Assembly (NCBI RefSeq): GCF_022213955.1
Contig: NZ_JAKNTW010000005.1
Location: 372,001-436,000, forward strand
Direction: 5' to 3'
Length of the DNA stretch: 64,000 nucleotides
DNA from: Dolomitihabitans soli
Lineage (GTDB): Bacteria; Actinomycetota; Actinomycetes; Streptosporangiales; Streptosporangiaceae
Shown: piece after piece, positions 1 through 9,474 of the stretch
How positions within the stretch are numbered: position 1 is the stretch's first letter
Layout: the number at the start of each line of letters is the position of its first letter
Position numbers and translations under genes: made by a program
Notes under the pieces: model-generated
The model's input: the letters and a program-made list of their open reading frames with translations, nothing else
Told to the model about the DNA's origin: nothing
The model's database searches: none

Positions 1-542
1 CGCCGGTGTCCCCACTCCAGGAGGTGCCGGGTGGCGGCCAGCCCGCCCTGCCAGTTGGTGGCGCCGACCGAGGCCACGTCGGGGCCGGGCTCTCCCTCGG
101 GATCGACGACGACGAACGGGATCTTCCGGGCGCCGAGCTGGCCGTGCTGCACGGGGGACAGGCGGGAGGCCACTATCACCACCCCGTCGGTACGGCGGGC
201 CGCGATGCGGTCGAGCAGGTCGCGGCCGGGCCCGGAGTGCGTGTGCATCACCGAGATCACCACGCTGGCCTCGGCCTCGTGGGCGGCGGTCTCGGCGCCC
301 CTGATGACCTCCATCGCCCACGGGCTCTCTATCTCGGCGAAGACGAGGTCGATCAGCCCGACGGGACCGTCGCCCTGCCCGCCGCGCCGTTGGTAGCCGT
401 GCTTGTGGAGCAGCTTCTCCACCCGGCGGCGAGTGTCGGGGGCGACCTCGGGCCTGCCGTTGATCACCTTCGAGACCGTGGGGACCGAGACACCGGCCTC
501 CTCCGCGATCAGCGCGATCGTGACCCGCCGTTTCACTGCCAT
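1..542 (-). CDS. LacI-family regulator, CelR/CebR-like (3' end outside window)
   Basis: Reads leftward from an ATG at 542 and runs off the window edge, so only about 180 residues are visible. The N-terminus is a LacI-type helix-turn-helix (TIALIAEEAGVSVPTVSKV, then a hinge region ending near HKHGYQRR), followed by the start of the periplasmic-binding-like effector domain. A perfect core of the cellulose-regulator operator lies in the divergent promoter region (611-624), and the divergent genes are a GH5 and a GH10 hydrolase. By analogy with CelR/CebR it probably represses plant-polymer hydrolase genes and is released by a cello-oligosaccharide. The ligand is inferred from the operator and context, since the ligand-binding domain is mostly missing. 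Confidence 0.85.
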   Translation of the reverse strand, partial: MAVKRRVTIALIAEEAGVSVPTVSKVINGRPEVAPDTRRRVEKLLHKHGYQRRGGQGDGPVGLIDLVFAEIESPWAMEVIRGAETAAHEAEASVVISVMHTHSGPGRDLLDRIAARRTDGVVIVASRLSPVQHGQLGARKIPFVVVDPEGEPGPDVASVGATNWQGGLAATRHLLEWGHR

Positions 543-610
543 GCGGAGAATTCTAGCCGAAAACTTTCGGGGGCATTGACGTCGGCCTCTCACCAGACGA
601 GCGTGACTTG

Positions 611-624
611 TGGGAGCGCTCCCG
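611..624. promoter_or_regulatory. CelR/CebR-type operator
   Basis: TGGGAGCGCTCCCG matches 13 of 14 bases of the known CelR/CebR palindrome TGGGAGCGCTCCCA. It lies between the divergent LacI gene (start 542) and the GH5 gene (start 753), so one bound repressor could control both. I found no other full copy in the window; a half-match (CGCTCCCG) occurs at 10718-10725 upstream of the sugar-ABC operon. Confidence 0.85.
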
Positions 625-752
625 TTTCATCCTATTGACCGGGGCACGATGGTTGCGTACGCTCCGGATCACGAAATATTCGGTATATTATCGAAAGTTT
701 CACACGCCAGGAGCGGTCCATCAGCGAAGATCTCGCCACAAGAGGAGAGTTG

Positions 753-2138
753 ATGCTCGACAACCAGGTGGCCCTGCGCGTCTCGGGATCCCGCCTCGTC
801 GACGCGGCGGGCAGCCCGGTACGGCTGCGCGGTGTCGGCCTCGGGGGCTGGATGAACATGGAGAACTTCATCACCGGTTATCCCGCCAACGAGGGCACCA
901 TGCGCACCGCCGTCCGCGAGGTCCTCGGCGAGGAACGCTACGAGCTCTTCTTCGACCGGCTGCTGACCGCGTTCTTCGGCGAGCGCGACGCGGAGCTGCT
1001 CGCGGGGATGGGGGTGAACTGCGTCCGGATCCCGATCAACTACCGGCACTTCGAGTCGGACGAGCGGCCCATGGAGATCATCGAGGACGGGTTCCGCCAC
1101 CTGGACCGGGTGATCGACCTGTGCGCGGCCGAGGGCATCTACAGCGTCATCGACCTGCACGCGCTGCCCGGCTCGCAGAACCAGCACTGGCACTCCGACA
1201 ACCCCACCCACATCGCCGCGTTCTGGCAGCACCGCCACTTCCAGGACCGGGTGGTGCACCTGTGGGAGGCCATCGCCGACAGATACCGCGACCATCCCTG
1301 GGTGGCCGGCTACAACCCGGTGAACGAGCCGGGCGACCCGAGCGGCAAGGTGATCGGCCCGTTCTACGACCGGCTGGTCAAGGCCGTGCGCGACGCCGAC
1401 CCCGGGCACGTCCTGTTCATGGACGGCAACACCTACTCCACCGACTTCTCGGTCTTCCGCGAGGTGTACGCCAACACGGTCTTCGTCTGCCACGACTACG
1501 CGCTGGCCGGGTTCGCGCACGGCGGGCCGTACCCCGGTCACACGCGTGGTGAGTGGTGCGACCGCGCGCAGCTGGAGCAGGCCTTCGAGAAGCGGACCCG
1601 GTTCCAGCGCGAGACCGGGACCCCGCTGTGGGTGGGCGAGTTCGGGCCGGTCTACACCGGCGACCCCGTCGTCGACGCGCAGCGGTACCAGATCCTCGCC
1701 GACCAGCTCGACATCTACGACGCGCACGACGCCGGCTGGTCGATCTGGACCTACAAGGACGTCGGCCTGCAGGGGCTGGTGCACGCCACGGGCCCCTACC
1801 TTGAGCGGTTCGGGCCGTTCATCGAGAAGAAGCGGCGGCTCGGCGCCGACCGGTGGGGCTCGACGATGGAGGAGTCGTCCGGCGTCCTCGGGCCGCTGCA
1901 CGAGATGCTGGAGACGGAGTTCCCCGCCTGGCACCCCTACCCGTGGGGAGCCCGCTACCAGATCGACGACCTGATCAGGCACGTCCTCATCGCGCAGGCC
2001 CTGGTCCCGGAGTACGCGGAGCTGCTGCGGGGGTTGCCGGACGAGGAACTGCTCGCCCTGGCCGACTCCTTCGCGTTGCCCGCCTGCACGCGCAGGCAAC
2101 CCCTGATCGACCTGCTCGCCGGCAGCCTCGGCCGCTGA
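753..2138 (+). CDS. GH5-type glycoside hydrolase (cellulase-like, no signal peptide)
   Basis: A 461-residue TIM-barrel glycosidase. The signature NPVNEPG carries the probable acid/base Glu192, and WVGEFGP carries the probable nucleophile Glu296, the usual GH5 pairing. The N-terminus (LRGVGLGGWMNMENF) resembles exo-glucanase-like GH5 proteins. There is no signal peptide, so it probably acts in the cytoplasm on imported oligosaccharides, or is exported in another way. A strong ribosome site (GAGGAGAG, 742-749) precedes both a TTG at 750 and the ATG at 753; the ATG is preferred. The GH10 xylanase starts 17 bp after the stop, so the two are probably co-transcribed under the CelR-like operator. 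Exact substrate (beta-1,4- or beta-1,3-glucan, or mannan) is not determinable here. Confidence 0.85.
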   Translation: MLDNQVALRVSGSRLVDAAGSPVRLRGVGLGGWMNMENFITGYPANEGTMRTAVREVLGEERYELFFDRLLTAFFGERDAELLAGMGVNCVRIPINYRHFESDERPMEIIEDGFRHLDRVIDLCAAEGIYSVIDLHALPGSQNQHWHSDNPTHIAAFWQHRHFQDRVVHLWEAIADRYRDHPWVAGYNPVNEPGDPSGKVIGPFYDRLVKAVRDADPGHVLFMDGNTYSTDFSVFREVYANTVFVCHDYALAGFAHGGPYPGHTRGEWCDRAQLEQAFEKRTRFQRETGTPLWVGEFGPVYTGDPVVDAQRYQILADQLDIYDAHDAGWSIWTYKDVGLQGLVHATGPYLERFGPFIEKKRRLGADRWGSTMEESSGVLGPLHEMLETEFPAWHPYPWGARYQIDDLIRHVLIAQALVPEYAELLRGLPDEELLALADSFALPACTRRQPLIDLLAGSLGR

Positions 2139-2155
2139 ACCGAAGGAGCCCCCCG

Positions 2156-5128
2156 ATGCGCACCCTCCGCCTGTGGGCGGCGGCTCTCCTGTTATGCGTG
2201 GCGCCCGTGGTGGCGCCGGCCCAGGCGAACGCCGTACAGATCGAGAAGCACGACTTCGAGGACGGCACCGCCCACGGCTGGGGTCCCCGGGGCGACGGCG
2301 TGTCCGTGACGGTCACCGGCGCGGCGGCGCACACGGGTACGCGCGCGCTGCTCGTCGACGGCCGCACCGCCACCTGGCACGGCGCGAGCGTCGACGCGCT
2401 GCCGTTCCTCGACGTGGGCGTCACCTACACCGTGACGGCCCACGCCCGCCTGGTGAGCGGGCAGCCGTCCAGCACCGTCGCGCTCACCGCGCAGCGCACG
2501 CCGGACGGCGGGACCACCGCCTACGAGCGGGTGGCGGCGGGCACCGTCACCGACGCGGCCTGGGTGGAGCTGTCCGGCGAGTACACCTACGGCGCGGCCT
2601 CCAGCGAACTGCTGCTCTACGCGGAGAGTTCGGACGCCACCTCCCGCTACTACCTCGACGACATCACGATCACGGCCGACGAGGATCCCGGGCAGAGCGG
2701 GCTGAGCACCGACTTCGAGTCGGGAACCGCCCAGGGCTGGACCCCCCGCGCGTCGGCGGCGCTCGCGGTGACCGGTGAGACGGCGCACGGCGGCACCCGC
2801 AGCCTGGCGGTCACCGGCCGCTCGGCCTCCTGGGACGGCCCGTCGCTCAAGGTCCTCGGCAGGATGAACAAGGGCTCGAAGTACGCCCTGTCGGTGTGGG
2901 TACGGCTCGGCCCGGACGTGACCTCCGGCGACCTCGGCCTCTCCCTCGAACGCCGGACGGCGGGCGAGCCCGTCTACGAGCGGGTGGCGGCGCCCAAGGC
3001 GATCACCGCCGGCGAGTGGACGCGGCTCACGGGCACCTACACGCTGGCGCACGACGTCGACTTCCTGGCCGTCTACGTCGAGTCCGGGACCGGCACGTTC
3101 CCCTTCCTGCTCGACGACTTCGCCCTCTCCTACATCGAGCCCAAGCCGATCCAGACCGACATCCCCGACGCCGCGGACGGCCTGCCGTTCGAGCTGGGGA
3201 CCGCCGTCGAGCGCGCCGCGACCCTGGGCGAGCACGGTGAGCTGCTGCTCAAGCACTTCTCCAGCATGACGCCGGGCAACGACCTGAAGTGGGAGGCCAC
3301 CGAGCCGCGCGAGGGCGAGTTCACCTTCGCCGAGGCCGACCACCTGGTGGGCTTCGCGGAGCAGCACGGCCTGAAGTTCCGCGGTCACACGCTCGCCTGG
3401 CACAGCCAGACGCCCGCGTGGGTGTTCGAAGGGCTGGAGGCGACCCCGGAGGACAAGGCGCTGCTGCTCAGCAGGCTGGAGAAGCACATCAGGGCGGTGG
3501 CGGGAAGGTACCGGGGCAAGATCGACGCCTGGGACGTGGTGAACGAGGTCATCGACGAGAACCAGCCGGACGGCCTGCGCCGCAGCAGATGGTTCGAGAT
3601 CACCGGGCTCGACTACATCCGCACGGCCTTCCGGGTGGCCCGCGAGGCCGATCCGGACGCCAAGCTGTTCATCAACGACTACAACACCGAATACCCGCGC
3701 AAACGGGAGGCCCTGCACGCCCTCGTGGCCAAGCTGCGCGCCGAGGGCGTGCCCATCGACGGCGTCGGCCACCAGCTGCACGTCAACATCGAGCAGGCGC
3801 CCGCGGCGGAGATCGAGAAGACCATCGAGCGGTTCGCCGATCTGGGCGTCGACCAGCACGTCACCGAGCTGGACGTGAGCGTCTACACCGACTTCGTCCA
3901 GTCCTACCCGGAGATCTCCCCGGAACTGTTCAACGAGCAGGGCCACCGGTACAAGGAGCTCTTCGACGTCTTCCGCCGCCAGTCGGACCGGCTGAGCTCG
4001 GTCACGGTCTGGGGCCTGGCCGACGACGGCACCTGGCTGTCGACCTTCCCCATCACACGGCTCAACCCGCCGCTGCTCTTCGACGACGAACTCCAGGCCA
4101 AGCCCGCCTACTGGGGCGTCGTCGATCCCGCGAAGCTGGCCCCGCTGGTGCGCGAGCTGAGCGCGCCCGAGGCGGGCGTGCGGATCGACGGCAAGCGCGA
4201 GCTCGAATGGGACCTGCTCCCCGACACGCCGATCGCCAGGCAGGGCGAGCTGTCCGCCGGGTTCCAGGCACGCTGGTCCGCCTCCGGGGTCGCGGTGCTC
4301 GCCGAGGTGCGGGATCCGTCGTACGGCAAGGCGGACACGGTGACCGTGCGGGCGGGCGGCACCGACTACGTGGTCAGGCGTGGTGGCACGCACGCAGGAG
4401 GGTTCAAGGCGCACGTGAAGAAGGTGGACGGCGGGTACCGGGTGGAGGCGCTGCTGCCGGTCACGCTGGGGGAGCCGGTGCCGTGGCGAGTCACGGTGAC
4501 GTCCGGTGGTGATGAAATTTCATGGAATGGGCGACTTAAGGCGATAAATCGGGTGAAAGTGGCGTCTGCGCCCGGCGGGACGCCGACCCTCGACGGCGTC
4601 GAGGAGGCCGTCTGGGCCGCCGCTCCCGCGATCACGACGGCCACCGTGATCGAGGGCGCCCCGAAGGCCGTCGCCAAGGTCAAGGCCCTGTGGTCGCCCG
4701 GCCGCCTGCACGTCCTGGCCAAGGTCACCGACGACGACCTCAGCGCGGAGTCGGCGAACGCCTGGGAGCAGGACTCCGTCGAGTTCTTCGTCGACCCCGG
4801 CAACGGCAAGACCAAGGGCTACGACGATGACGACGGCCAGTACCGGATCGGCTTCACCGGCAGGCAGACCGTCGGCGGCACCTTCGACGCCTTCGCCATC
4901 AAGGACAACCTGACCTCGGCGGCCAGGCAGGTGCCCGGCGGCTACGTCATCGAGGCGACGATCGCACTGCCCACCGTACGGCTCGCCAGGGACGCCCTGC
5001 TCGGCTTCGACGTCCAGGTCAACGACGCCACCGGGCCGGCCCGCACCGGGGCCGCGACCTGGCACGACGCCGGCGGCCGGTCCTACCTCAGCACGGCCGG
5101 CTGGGGCGTGCTACGCCTGACCAGATGA
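2156..5128 (+). CDS. Secreted GH10 endo-1,4-beta-xylanase with carbohydrate-binding modules
   Basis: A 990-residue multidomain secreted enzyme. Residues 1-26 are a signal peptide (Arg residues, hydrophobic core, AQANA cleavage site). Two tandem beta-sandwich modules of the CBM4/9/22 type follow (about 27-175 and 180-330; each with a DFE(D/S)GTA(H/Q)GW start). The GH10 barrel spans about 332-660, with acid/base Glu464 in DVVNEV and nucleophile Glu571 in TELDV. The C-terminus holds an Ig-like stretch and a CBM9-type module (about 799-990). The ATG at 2156 has AAGGAG upstream. It should hydrolyse xylan outside the cell. The last codons are part of a sequence duplicated at 9456-9482. Confidence 0.95.
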   Translation: MRTLRLWAAALLLCVAPVVAPAQANAVQIEKHDFEDGTAHGWGPRGDGVSVTVTGAAAHTGTRALLVDGRTATWHGASVDALPFLDVGVTYTVTAHARLVSGQPSSTVALTAQRTPDGGTTAYERVAAGTVTDAAWVELSGEYTYGAASSELLLYAESSDATSRYYLDDITITADEDPGQSGLSTDFESGTAQGWTPRASAALAVTGETAHGGTRSLAVTGRSASWDGPSLKVLGRMNKGSKYALSVWVRLGPDVTSGDLGLSLERRTAGEPVYERVAAPKAITAGEWTRLTGTYTLAHDVDFLAVYVESGTGTFPFLLDDFALSYIEPKPIQTDIPDAADGLPFELGTAVERAATLGEHGELLLKHFSSMTPGNDLKWEATEPREGEFTFAEADHLVGFAEQHGLKFRGHTLAWHSQTPAWVFEGLEATPEDKALLLSRLEKHIRAVAGRYRGKIDAWDVVNEVIDENQPDGLRRSRWFEITGLDYIRTAFRVAREADPDAKLFINDYNTEYPRKREALHALVAKLRAEGVPIDGVGHQLHVNIEQAPAAEIEKTIERFADLGVDQHVTELDVSVYTDFVQSYPEISPELFNEQGHRYKELFDVFRRQSDRLSSVTVWGLADDGTWLSTFPITRLNPPLLFDDELQAKPAYWGVVDPAKLAPLVRELSAPEAGVRIDGKRELEWDLLPDTPIARQGELSAGFQARWSASGVAVLAEVRDPSYGKADTVTVRAGGTDYVVRRGGTHAGGFKAHVKKVDGGYRVEALLPVTLGEPVPWRVTVTSGGDEISWNGRLKAINRVKVASAPGGTPTLDGVEEAVWAAAPAITTATVIEGAPKAVAKVKALWSPGRLHVLAKVTDDDLSAESANAWEQDSVEFFVDPGNGKTKGYDDDDGQYRIGFTGRQTVGGTFDAFAIKDNLTSAARQVPGGYVIEATIALPTVRLARDALLGFDVQVNDATGPARTGAATWHDAGGRSYLSTAGWGVLRLTR

Positions 5129-5135
5129 CGGGACC

Positions 5136-5166
5136 GTGGCCCCGCCCCATGGCGGCGCGGGGCCAC
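5136..5166 (+). terminator. Terminator hairpin after GH10 xylanase
   Basis: GTGGCCCCG (5136-5144) pairs perfectly with CGGGGCCAC (5158-5166) eight bases after the xylanase stop. A very similar hairpin with the same flanking bases lies at 9475-9511 (see findings). Confidence 0.75.
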
Positions 5167-5358
5167 GATCGTCCCCAGGGGCGGCCCTGCGAAGGATCTC
5201 CGGTCTCGGGGCTGGGGACGATGATGGCCGACCCCGCGCCGGACCGCCACGGACCTCCCGAACGGCCCCAGGTATCACGGGCGCGGGTTCGGACTTCCCC
5301 CCTTTCTCCATGCGCGCGTGTACCGGGATCGAATACGCCTGTCACCCTCTGGCGCGGG

Positions 5359-5994
5359 TCAGATGCCTCGTGCGATCGAGTCCATGAGTCGTTGCCCGGC
5401 CGCATGGGCTTGCGCCGGGAGCAGGCCGCGCAGCGGGCCGTCGATGAGGAGGACGGCCAAGCCGTGCACGGCGGGCCAGACGAAGTATTCCGCGCCGGGG
5501 CGGCGCTCGGCCGGCAGGACGCCGCTCTCGACGAGGTCGTCCAGCGCGGTGCTCAGGAGTTGGAACGCCGTCACGCCGCCGGCTTCGGTGCTGGATCCGG
5601 CTTCGGTGCCGACCATGTCGGTGGTGGAGAACGCGGCGCGGAACAGTCCCGGTTCGGCCTGGGCGAAGCGCAGGTAGCCGGTGACGAGGGCCAGGATGCG
5701 GCCGTACCCGGGCACGGCCGGGACACCGGCCGGTTCGTCCTCCGGTTCGCTCTCCATGGCGACGGCCAGCCGGGCCAGCGCCACCTGGGAGACGGCGCGA
5801 AGAAGGGCACGACGATCCGCGAAGTGGCGGTAGGCGGCGTTCGGGACCACGCCTGCCCGCCGGGTGGCCTCGCGCAGGACCACCGCCTCCGGGCCGCTTT
5901 CGCGGGCCAGGTCGACGCCGGCCTCTATCAGCGCGTTGCGCAGATCGCCGTGGCGGTAGGTGCTCCGTTTCGGCGCTTCGGCAGGGGAAACCAT
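5359..5994 (-). CDS. TetR/AcrR-family regulator of the adjacent ABC exporter
   Basis: A 211-residue regulator with a TetR helix-turn-helix (residues about 12-60; AGVVPNAAYRHFADRRALL) and a C-terminal ligand-binding helical domain containing a WPAVHGLAVLL stretch, as in the WHG-type TetR C-terminal domain. The ATG at 5994 has GGGAG five bases upstream; GTG codons at 5997 and 6000 are less well placed. It is divergent from the ABC ATPase gene, and two operator-like palindromes lie between them. Most likely it represses the exporter and itself. The ligand is unknown. Confidence 0.9.
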   Translation of the reverse strand: MVSPAEAPKRSTYRHGDLRNALIEAGVDLARESGPEAVVLREATRRAGVVPNAAYRHFADRRALLRAVSQVALARLAVAMESEPEDEPAGVPAVPGYGRILALVTGYLRFAQAEPGLFRAAFSTTDMVGTEAGSSTEAGGVTAFQLLSTALDDLVESGVLPAERRPGAEYFVWPAVHGLAVLLIDGPLRGLLPAQAHAAGQRLMDSIARGI

Positions 5995-6008
5995 CACCAC
6001 TCCCTTAT

Positions 6009-6023
6009 GTGGACGGCATCCAC
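6009..6023. promoter_or_regulatory. Operator-like palindrome 1 (TetR/ABC promoter)
   Basis: GTGGACGGCATCCAC has 5-bp perfect arms (GTGGA/TCCAC). It lies just upstream of the TetR start codon and shares its GTGGAC arm with a second palindrome at 6086-6102. Confidence 0.6.
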
Positions 6024-6085
6024 TTAAGTGTGTAGCCTACAGGACGTCCGCCCGTCGGCGGTGTCGCTCGTAGCGGCACCGAAAA

Positions 6086-6102
6086 TGTGGACATCGTACA
6101 CA
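6086..6102. promoter_or_regulatory. Operator-like palindrome 2 (TetR/ABC promoter)
   Basis: TGTGGACATCGTACACA is an imperfect 17-bp palindrome. With the site at 6009-6023 it gives two TetR sites about 78 bp apart centre to centre in the divergent promoter. Confidence 0.6.
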
Positions 6103-6185
6103 AGTCCAGGGCGGCCTGACCCGTTCATCCTGCGGCGCCCGTGCCCGGCCCGGAGCCGCCACCACACGACACGTACGGAGAACTC

Positions 6186-6929
6186 ATGGATGACGCGGTC
6201 CGGCTTGAGGCACTGACCAGGTCATACGGATCCGGCGACCGGGCGACGGTCGCGCTGCGCGAGGTCCACCTGCGCTTTCCCCAGGGAGGCTTCACCGCCA
6301 TCATGGGGCCGTCCGGGTCGGGGAAGTCGACGCTGCTGCAGTGCGCCGCCGGCTTGGACCGGCCCACCTCCGGCCGGGTGTTCATCGACGGGAAGGACCT
6401 CACGGGACTGAGCGAGACCGCGCTCACCGAACTGCGGCGCGAGTCGGTCGGGTTCGTCTTCCAGGCGTTCAACCTGCTGCCCTCACTCACCGCGGAGCAG
6501 AACGTGGGGCTACCGATCCGGCTGGCCGGGCACAGGCCCGACCGGCGGGCGGTACGGCAGGCCCTCGCCCAGGTGGGACTGGCGAACAAAGGGGGTAGCC
6601 GCCCCGGTCAGCTCTCCGGCGGCCAGCAGCAGCGCGTCGCCATCGCCCGCGCCCTGGTCACCCGGCCGGCCGTACTCTTCGCCGACGAACCGACCGGTGC
6701 GCTGGACCTCACCGCCGGACGCGAACTCCTGGGCGTGCTGCGCGACCTGGTCGACGACCCGGCGGACGGCCGGCCGGCCACGGTGATCATGGTCACGCAC
6801 GATCCGAACGTCGCGTCGGCCGCGGACCGGGTGGTGTTCCTCGCCGACGGCCGGGTGGCCGGCGAACTGCCGGCACCCGCGCCCGAAGCGGTCGCCGCGC
6901 GGATGACGGATCTGGCGGTGTCGCGATGA
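6186..6929 (+). CDS. ABC transporter ATP-binding protein (LolD/MacB type)
   Basis: A 247-residue ATPase. Visible motifs are Walker A GPSGSGKS (residues 41-48), a Q-loop FVFQAFNLLPSLT, the signature LSGGQQQR (143-150), Walker B VLFADEPTGALD, and the switch His in MVTHD. The long helical segment and ADEPTGALD are typical of ATPases paired with FtsX-like permeases. The ATG at 6186 follows ACGGAG; the open frame to 6141 lacks a ribosome site. It overlaps the permease gene by ATGA (6926-6929), so the two are translationally coupled. It probably powers mechanotransmission-type export or resistance under TetR control. Confidence 0.93.
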   Translation: MDDAVRLEALTRSYGSGDRATVALREVHLRFPQGGFTAIMGPSGSGKSTLLQCAAGLDRPTSGRVFIDGKDLTGLSETALTELRRESVGFVFQAFNLLPSLTAEQNVGLPIRLAGHRPDRRAVRQALAQVGLANKGGSRPGQLSGGQQQRVAIARALVTRPAVLFADEPTGALDLTAGRELLGVLRDLVDDPADGRPATVIMVTHDPNVASAADRVVFLADGRVAGELPAPAPEAVAARMTDLAVSR

Positions 6930-9409
6930 TCAGGCTGGCCGTGCAGACGCTGCGGGCCCGGTGGGTGTCGCTCCTCGGCACCGTCGTGGCGCTGGTGCTG
7001 GGAGTCGCCCAGGTCACCGCGATGGGCATCCTGCTGATGACCATGATCGATCCGCCAGACCGGCCCGTGGAACGGTTCGCCCAGGCCCCGGCGGTGGTGC
7101 TGGCCTCCGATCCGGCATGGGACCCCGCCCGGCACGACCTCGGCGTCCGCTCGTGGGCAGCGGCCAAGGGCATCTCCGCGGACCTGCGGCGGAAGGTCGC
7201 CGCCACCGGTGAGACCGTGGTGGACCGGGCCTTCTACGCCCAGCTCGAAAACGGCTCCAAGGACCAGGTCGGGCACCCGTGGCCGGTGGCGCGGTTCGGT
7301 GGTCACGCGTTGCGGGACGGCCGGCCGCCCTCCTCCGGCAAGGAGATAGTCGTCGCCTCCGGCCAGGCGCGGACCGGGGACCAGGTGACCGTCATGACCG
7401 CCGCGGGCGTCACCCGGTACACCGTGAGCGGCACCGTCTCCCCGGTGGGCTGGGAGGAGGCGATCTTCTTCGACGAAGCAGAGGCGGCCAGGCTCTCCCC
7501 GCGCATCGAGGCCCTGGTGGCGCTCGGCCCGCTCGACAGGGTGCGTGCGGCCGTCGGCGGAGAGGCCGAGGTGCTCACCGGGCAGGATCGCCACCGGGCG
7601 GACGCCAGTGCGGCGCGCGACCGCGAGACCCTGGACAACACCGTCACGCTGCTGCCGGTGATGGCCATCGTGGCGGGCACCACGGCGATCTTCGTGGTGG
7701 CCTCCACCTTCGCGTTCGCGGTGATCCAGCGCCGCCGCGAGATCGCCCTGCTCCGTATCGTCGGCGCCACCCCCGGGCAGGTGCGCGGCATGGTGCGGAA
7801 CGAGGCGCTGCTCGTCGGCGTCCTCGCCTCGGCGGTCGGCACGGCACTCGGCCTGCTCGGCGCCCAACTGCTCGCCGACCTGCTCATCACGATGGGCATC
7901 TCCCCACCCTGGTTCGGGGTCGAACCCTCCCTGACCTGGCCGGTGCTGGCGCCGATCGCCGTCGCGTTCGTGGTCGGCGTCGTGGTGGCGCTCGGCGGGG
8001 CGGTCTTCGCCGCTCGGCGTGCGGGAGTCGTCCGGCCTGTCGAGGCGCTGGACGCGGCGGTCGTCGACGACCCCGGGACGACCCCGGGCAGGCTGTTGCT
8101 CGGGGCGGCCGGGCTGGCCTGCGGCGTCGGGTGGACCGCCTGGATCGCCGTCGGCGAGCCGGACCGTGTGCTCTCGCCCACCACCTACGTCCTGTCGCTG
8201 ATGGTTCCGGTGCTGGCGGCCGCGGTGCTCGCACCGCTCGCCGTCCGGCCGCTCACCATGGTGCTGATGTGGCCGTTCCGGCGATCGCCCGGACCCACCG
8301 CCATGCTGGTGCGCGCGAGCGTGCTGACCTCGCGGCGGCGCGTCGCCGCCACGGCCGCGCCGATCCTGCTCACCGTCGGGCTGGCGGGTTCGCTGTTCGC
8401 CGCCACGGACTCGCTCGGCGCCGCACGCGACAACGGTCTGCGGAACCAGGTGCGATCGCAGTACGCCCTCGCCCCCGACGGCACCCCGGGGATCAGCCCG
8501 CAGGTGATCGACCGGGTCTCCCGCATCGGCGGCGTGCGGATCGCGGCCCCGATCCTCACCACCGTCTACACCCGAGACGAGGGCCGGCTGGAGGAGAACG
8601 ACGGGCTCGTCGTGGATGCCGCCGCGCTGAGGCGCACGATGGACCTGAAGGTGGTCGACGGCTCGCTGGACGACCTCGATGAGGACAGCGTGGCCGTCGC
8701 CGAGGTCTGGGGCATGCGGGTCGGCTCGACGTGGAAGGTCTTGATGGCCGATGGCGAAGAGGCCGACCTGGTGGTCGCCGCCACCTACCGGGCGATGCGC
8801 GGTGAGGACGTCGCCTACCTCCCCCAGCGGTTCGCGAAGAGCGCCGCCTACGCTCGCGACGGGCTCGCGCGGCGTGCCTACATCTCTCTGGATTCCGGCA
8901 CCGACCCGGCCGCCGCCACCGCCGCGATCAGCCGGGCGATCAGTGGCACCGGAGCGATCTTCATGACCAGGGATCAACTGGTCGCGTCGGAGAGCGCGTA
9001 CGCGCGGCATCTCACCGAGGTACGGCAGCGCTCCACCGCCGTGATCGTCATGCTGTTCTGCTTCATCGCGATTCTCAACACCCTGCTCATGGCGACCGCC
9101 GACCGGCGGCGTGACCTCGCGGTGCTCCGGATGGCAGGCGCCACGCCGAAACAGGTCATGACGTTCTTCGTCGCCGAATCGCTGCTGGTGGCCGCCCTCG
9201 GCCTGGTGCTCGCCCTGGTGGCGAGCGCGATCAATCTGGCCGGTCTGTGGGGGGCGTTGCTGCAGTTGTTCGGCGCGACGCCCATTGTGGTGCCCTACAC
9301 CCTCGTCATCGGCGTCGCGGTCGTGTCCACGCTGCTCGCCGTGGTCGGCACCGTGCTGCCCGTCGGAGCGGCGTTGCGCAAGGCCGCGTCTCCGTTCCGC
9401 GCCTCCTGA
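6926..9409 (+). CDS. FtsX-like ABC transporter permease
   Basis: An 827-residue membrane protein with the layout of two-module FtsX/MacB-like permeases. There is an N-terminal membrane anchor (RWVSLLGTVVALVLGVAQV), an extracytoplasmic domain, a three-helix bundle with the FtsX signature (RRREIALLRIVGATPGQVR), more helices, a second extracytoplasmic domain (about 500-690), and a second signature (DRRRDLAVLRMAGATPKQV) with final helices. The duplicated RR-DLALLR-GAT motif is diagnostic. It forms the exporter with the upstream ATPase. Substrate is unknown; an antimicrobial peptide or lipid is typical of this group. Confidence 0.92.
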   Translation: MIRLAVQTLRARWVSLLGTVVALVLGVAQVTAMGILLMTMIDPPDRPVERFAQAPAVVLASDPAWDPARHDLGVRSWAAAKGISADLRRKVAATGETVVDRAFYAQLENGSKDQVGHPWPVARFGGHALRDGRPPSSGKEIVVASGQARTGDQVTVMTAAGVTRYTVSGTVSPVGWEEAIFFDEAEAARLSPRIEALVALGPLDRVRAAVGGEAEVLTGQDRHRADASAARDRETLDNTVTLLPVMAIVAGTTAIFVVASTFAFAVIQRRREIALLRIVGATPGQVRGMVRNEALLVGVLASAVGTALGLLGAQLLADLLITMGISPPWFGVEPSLTWPVLAPIAVAFVVGVVVALGGAVFAARRAGVVRPVEALDAAVVDDPGTTPGRLLLGAAGLACGVGWTAWIAVGEPDRVLSPTTYVLSLMVPVLAAAVLAPLAVRPLTMVLMWPFRRSPGPTAMLVRASVLTSRRRVAATAAPILLTVGLAGSLFAATDSLGAARDNGLRNQVRSQYALAPDGTPGISPQVIDRVSRIGGVRIAAPILTTVYTRDEGRLEENDGLVVDAAALRRTMDLKVVDGSLDDLDEDSVAVAEVWGMRVGSTWKVLMADGEEADLVVAATYRAMRGEDVAYLPQRFAKSAAYARDGLARRAYISLDSGTDPAAATAAISRAISGTGAIFMTRDQLVASESAYARHLTEVRQRSTAVIVMLFCFIAILNTLLMATADRRRDLAVLRMAGATPKQVMTFFVAESLLVAALGLVLALVASAINLAGLWGALLQLFGATPIVVPYTLVIGVAVVSTLLAVVGTVLPVGAALRKAASPFRAS

Positions 9410-9474
9410 CGTCTCGCGCCCGGGCATTGCCGCACCCGAGGTGTGCGGCCTGAGGCTGATCGGATGACGGAACC

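Noticed and set aside
1853-2155. Longer N-terminus for the GH10 xylanase
   Set aside because: The frame is open upstream but overlaps the GH5 gene; the ATG at 2156 has a ribosome site and starts a clear signal peptide.
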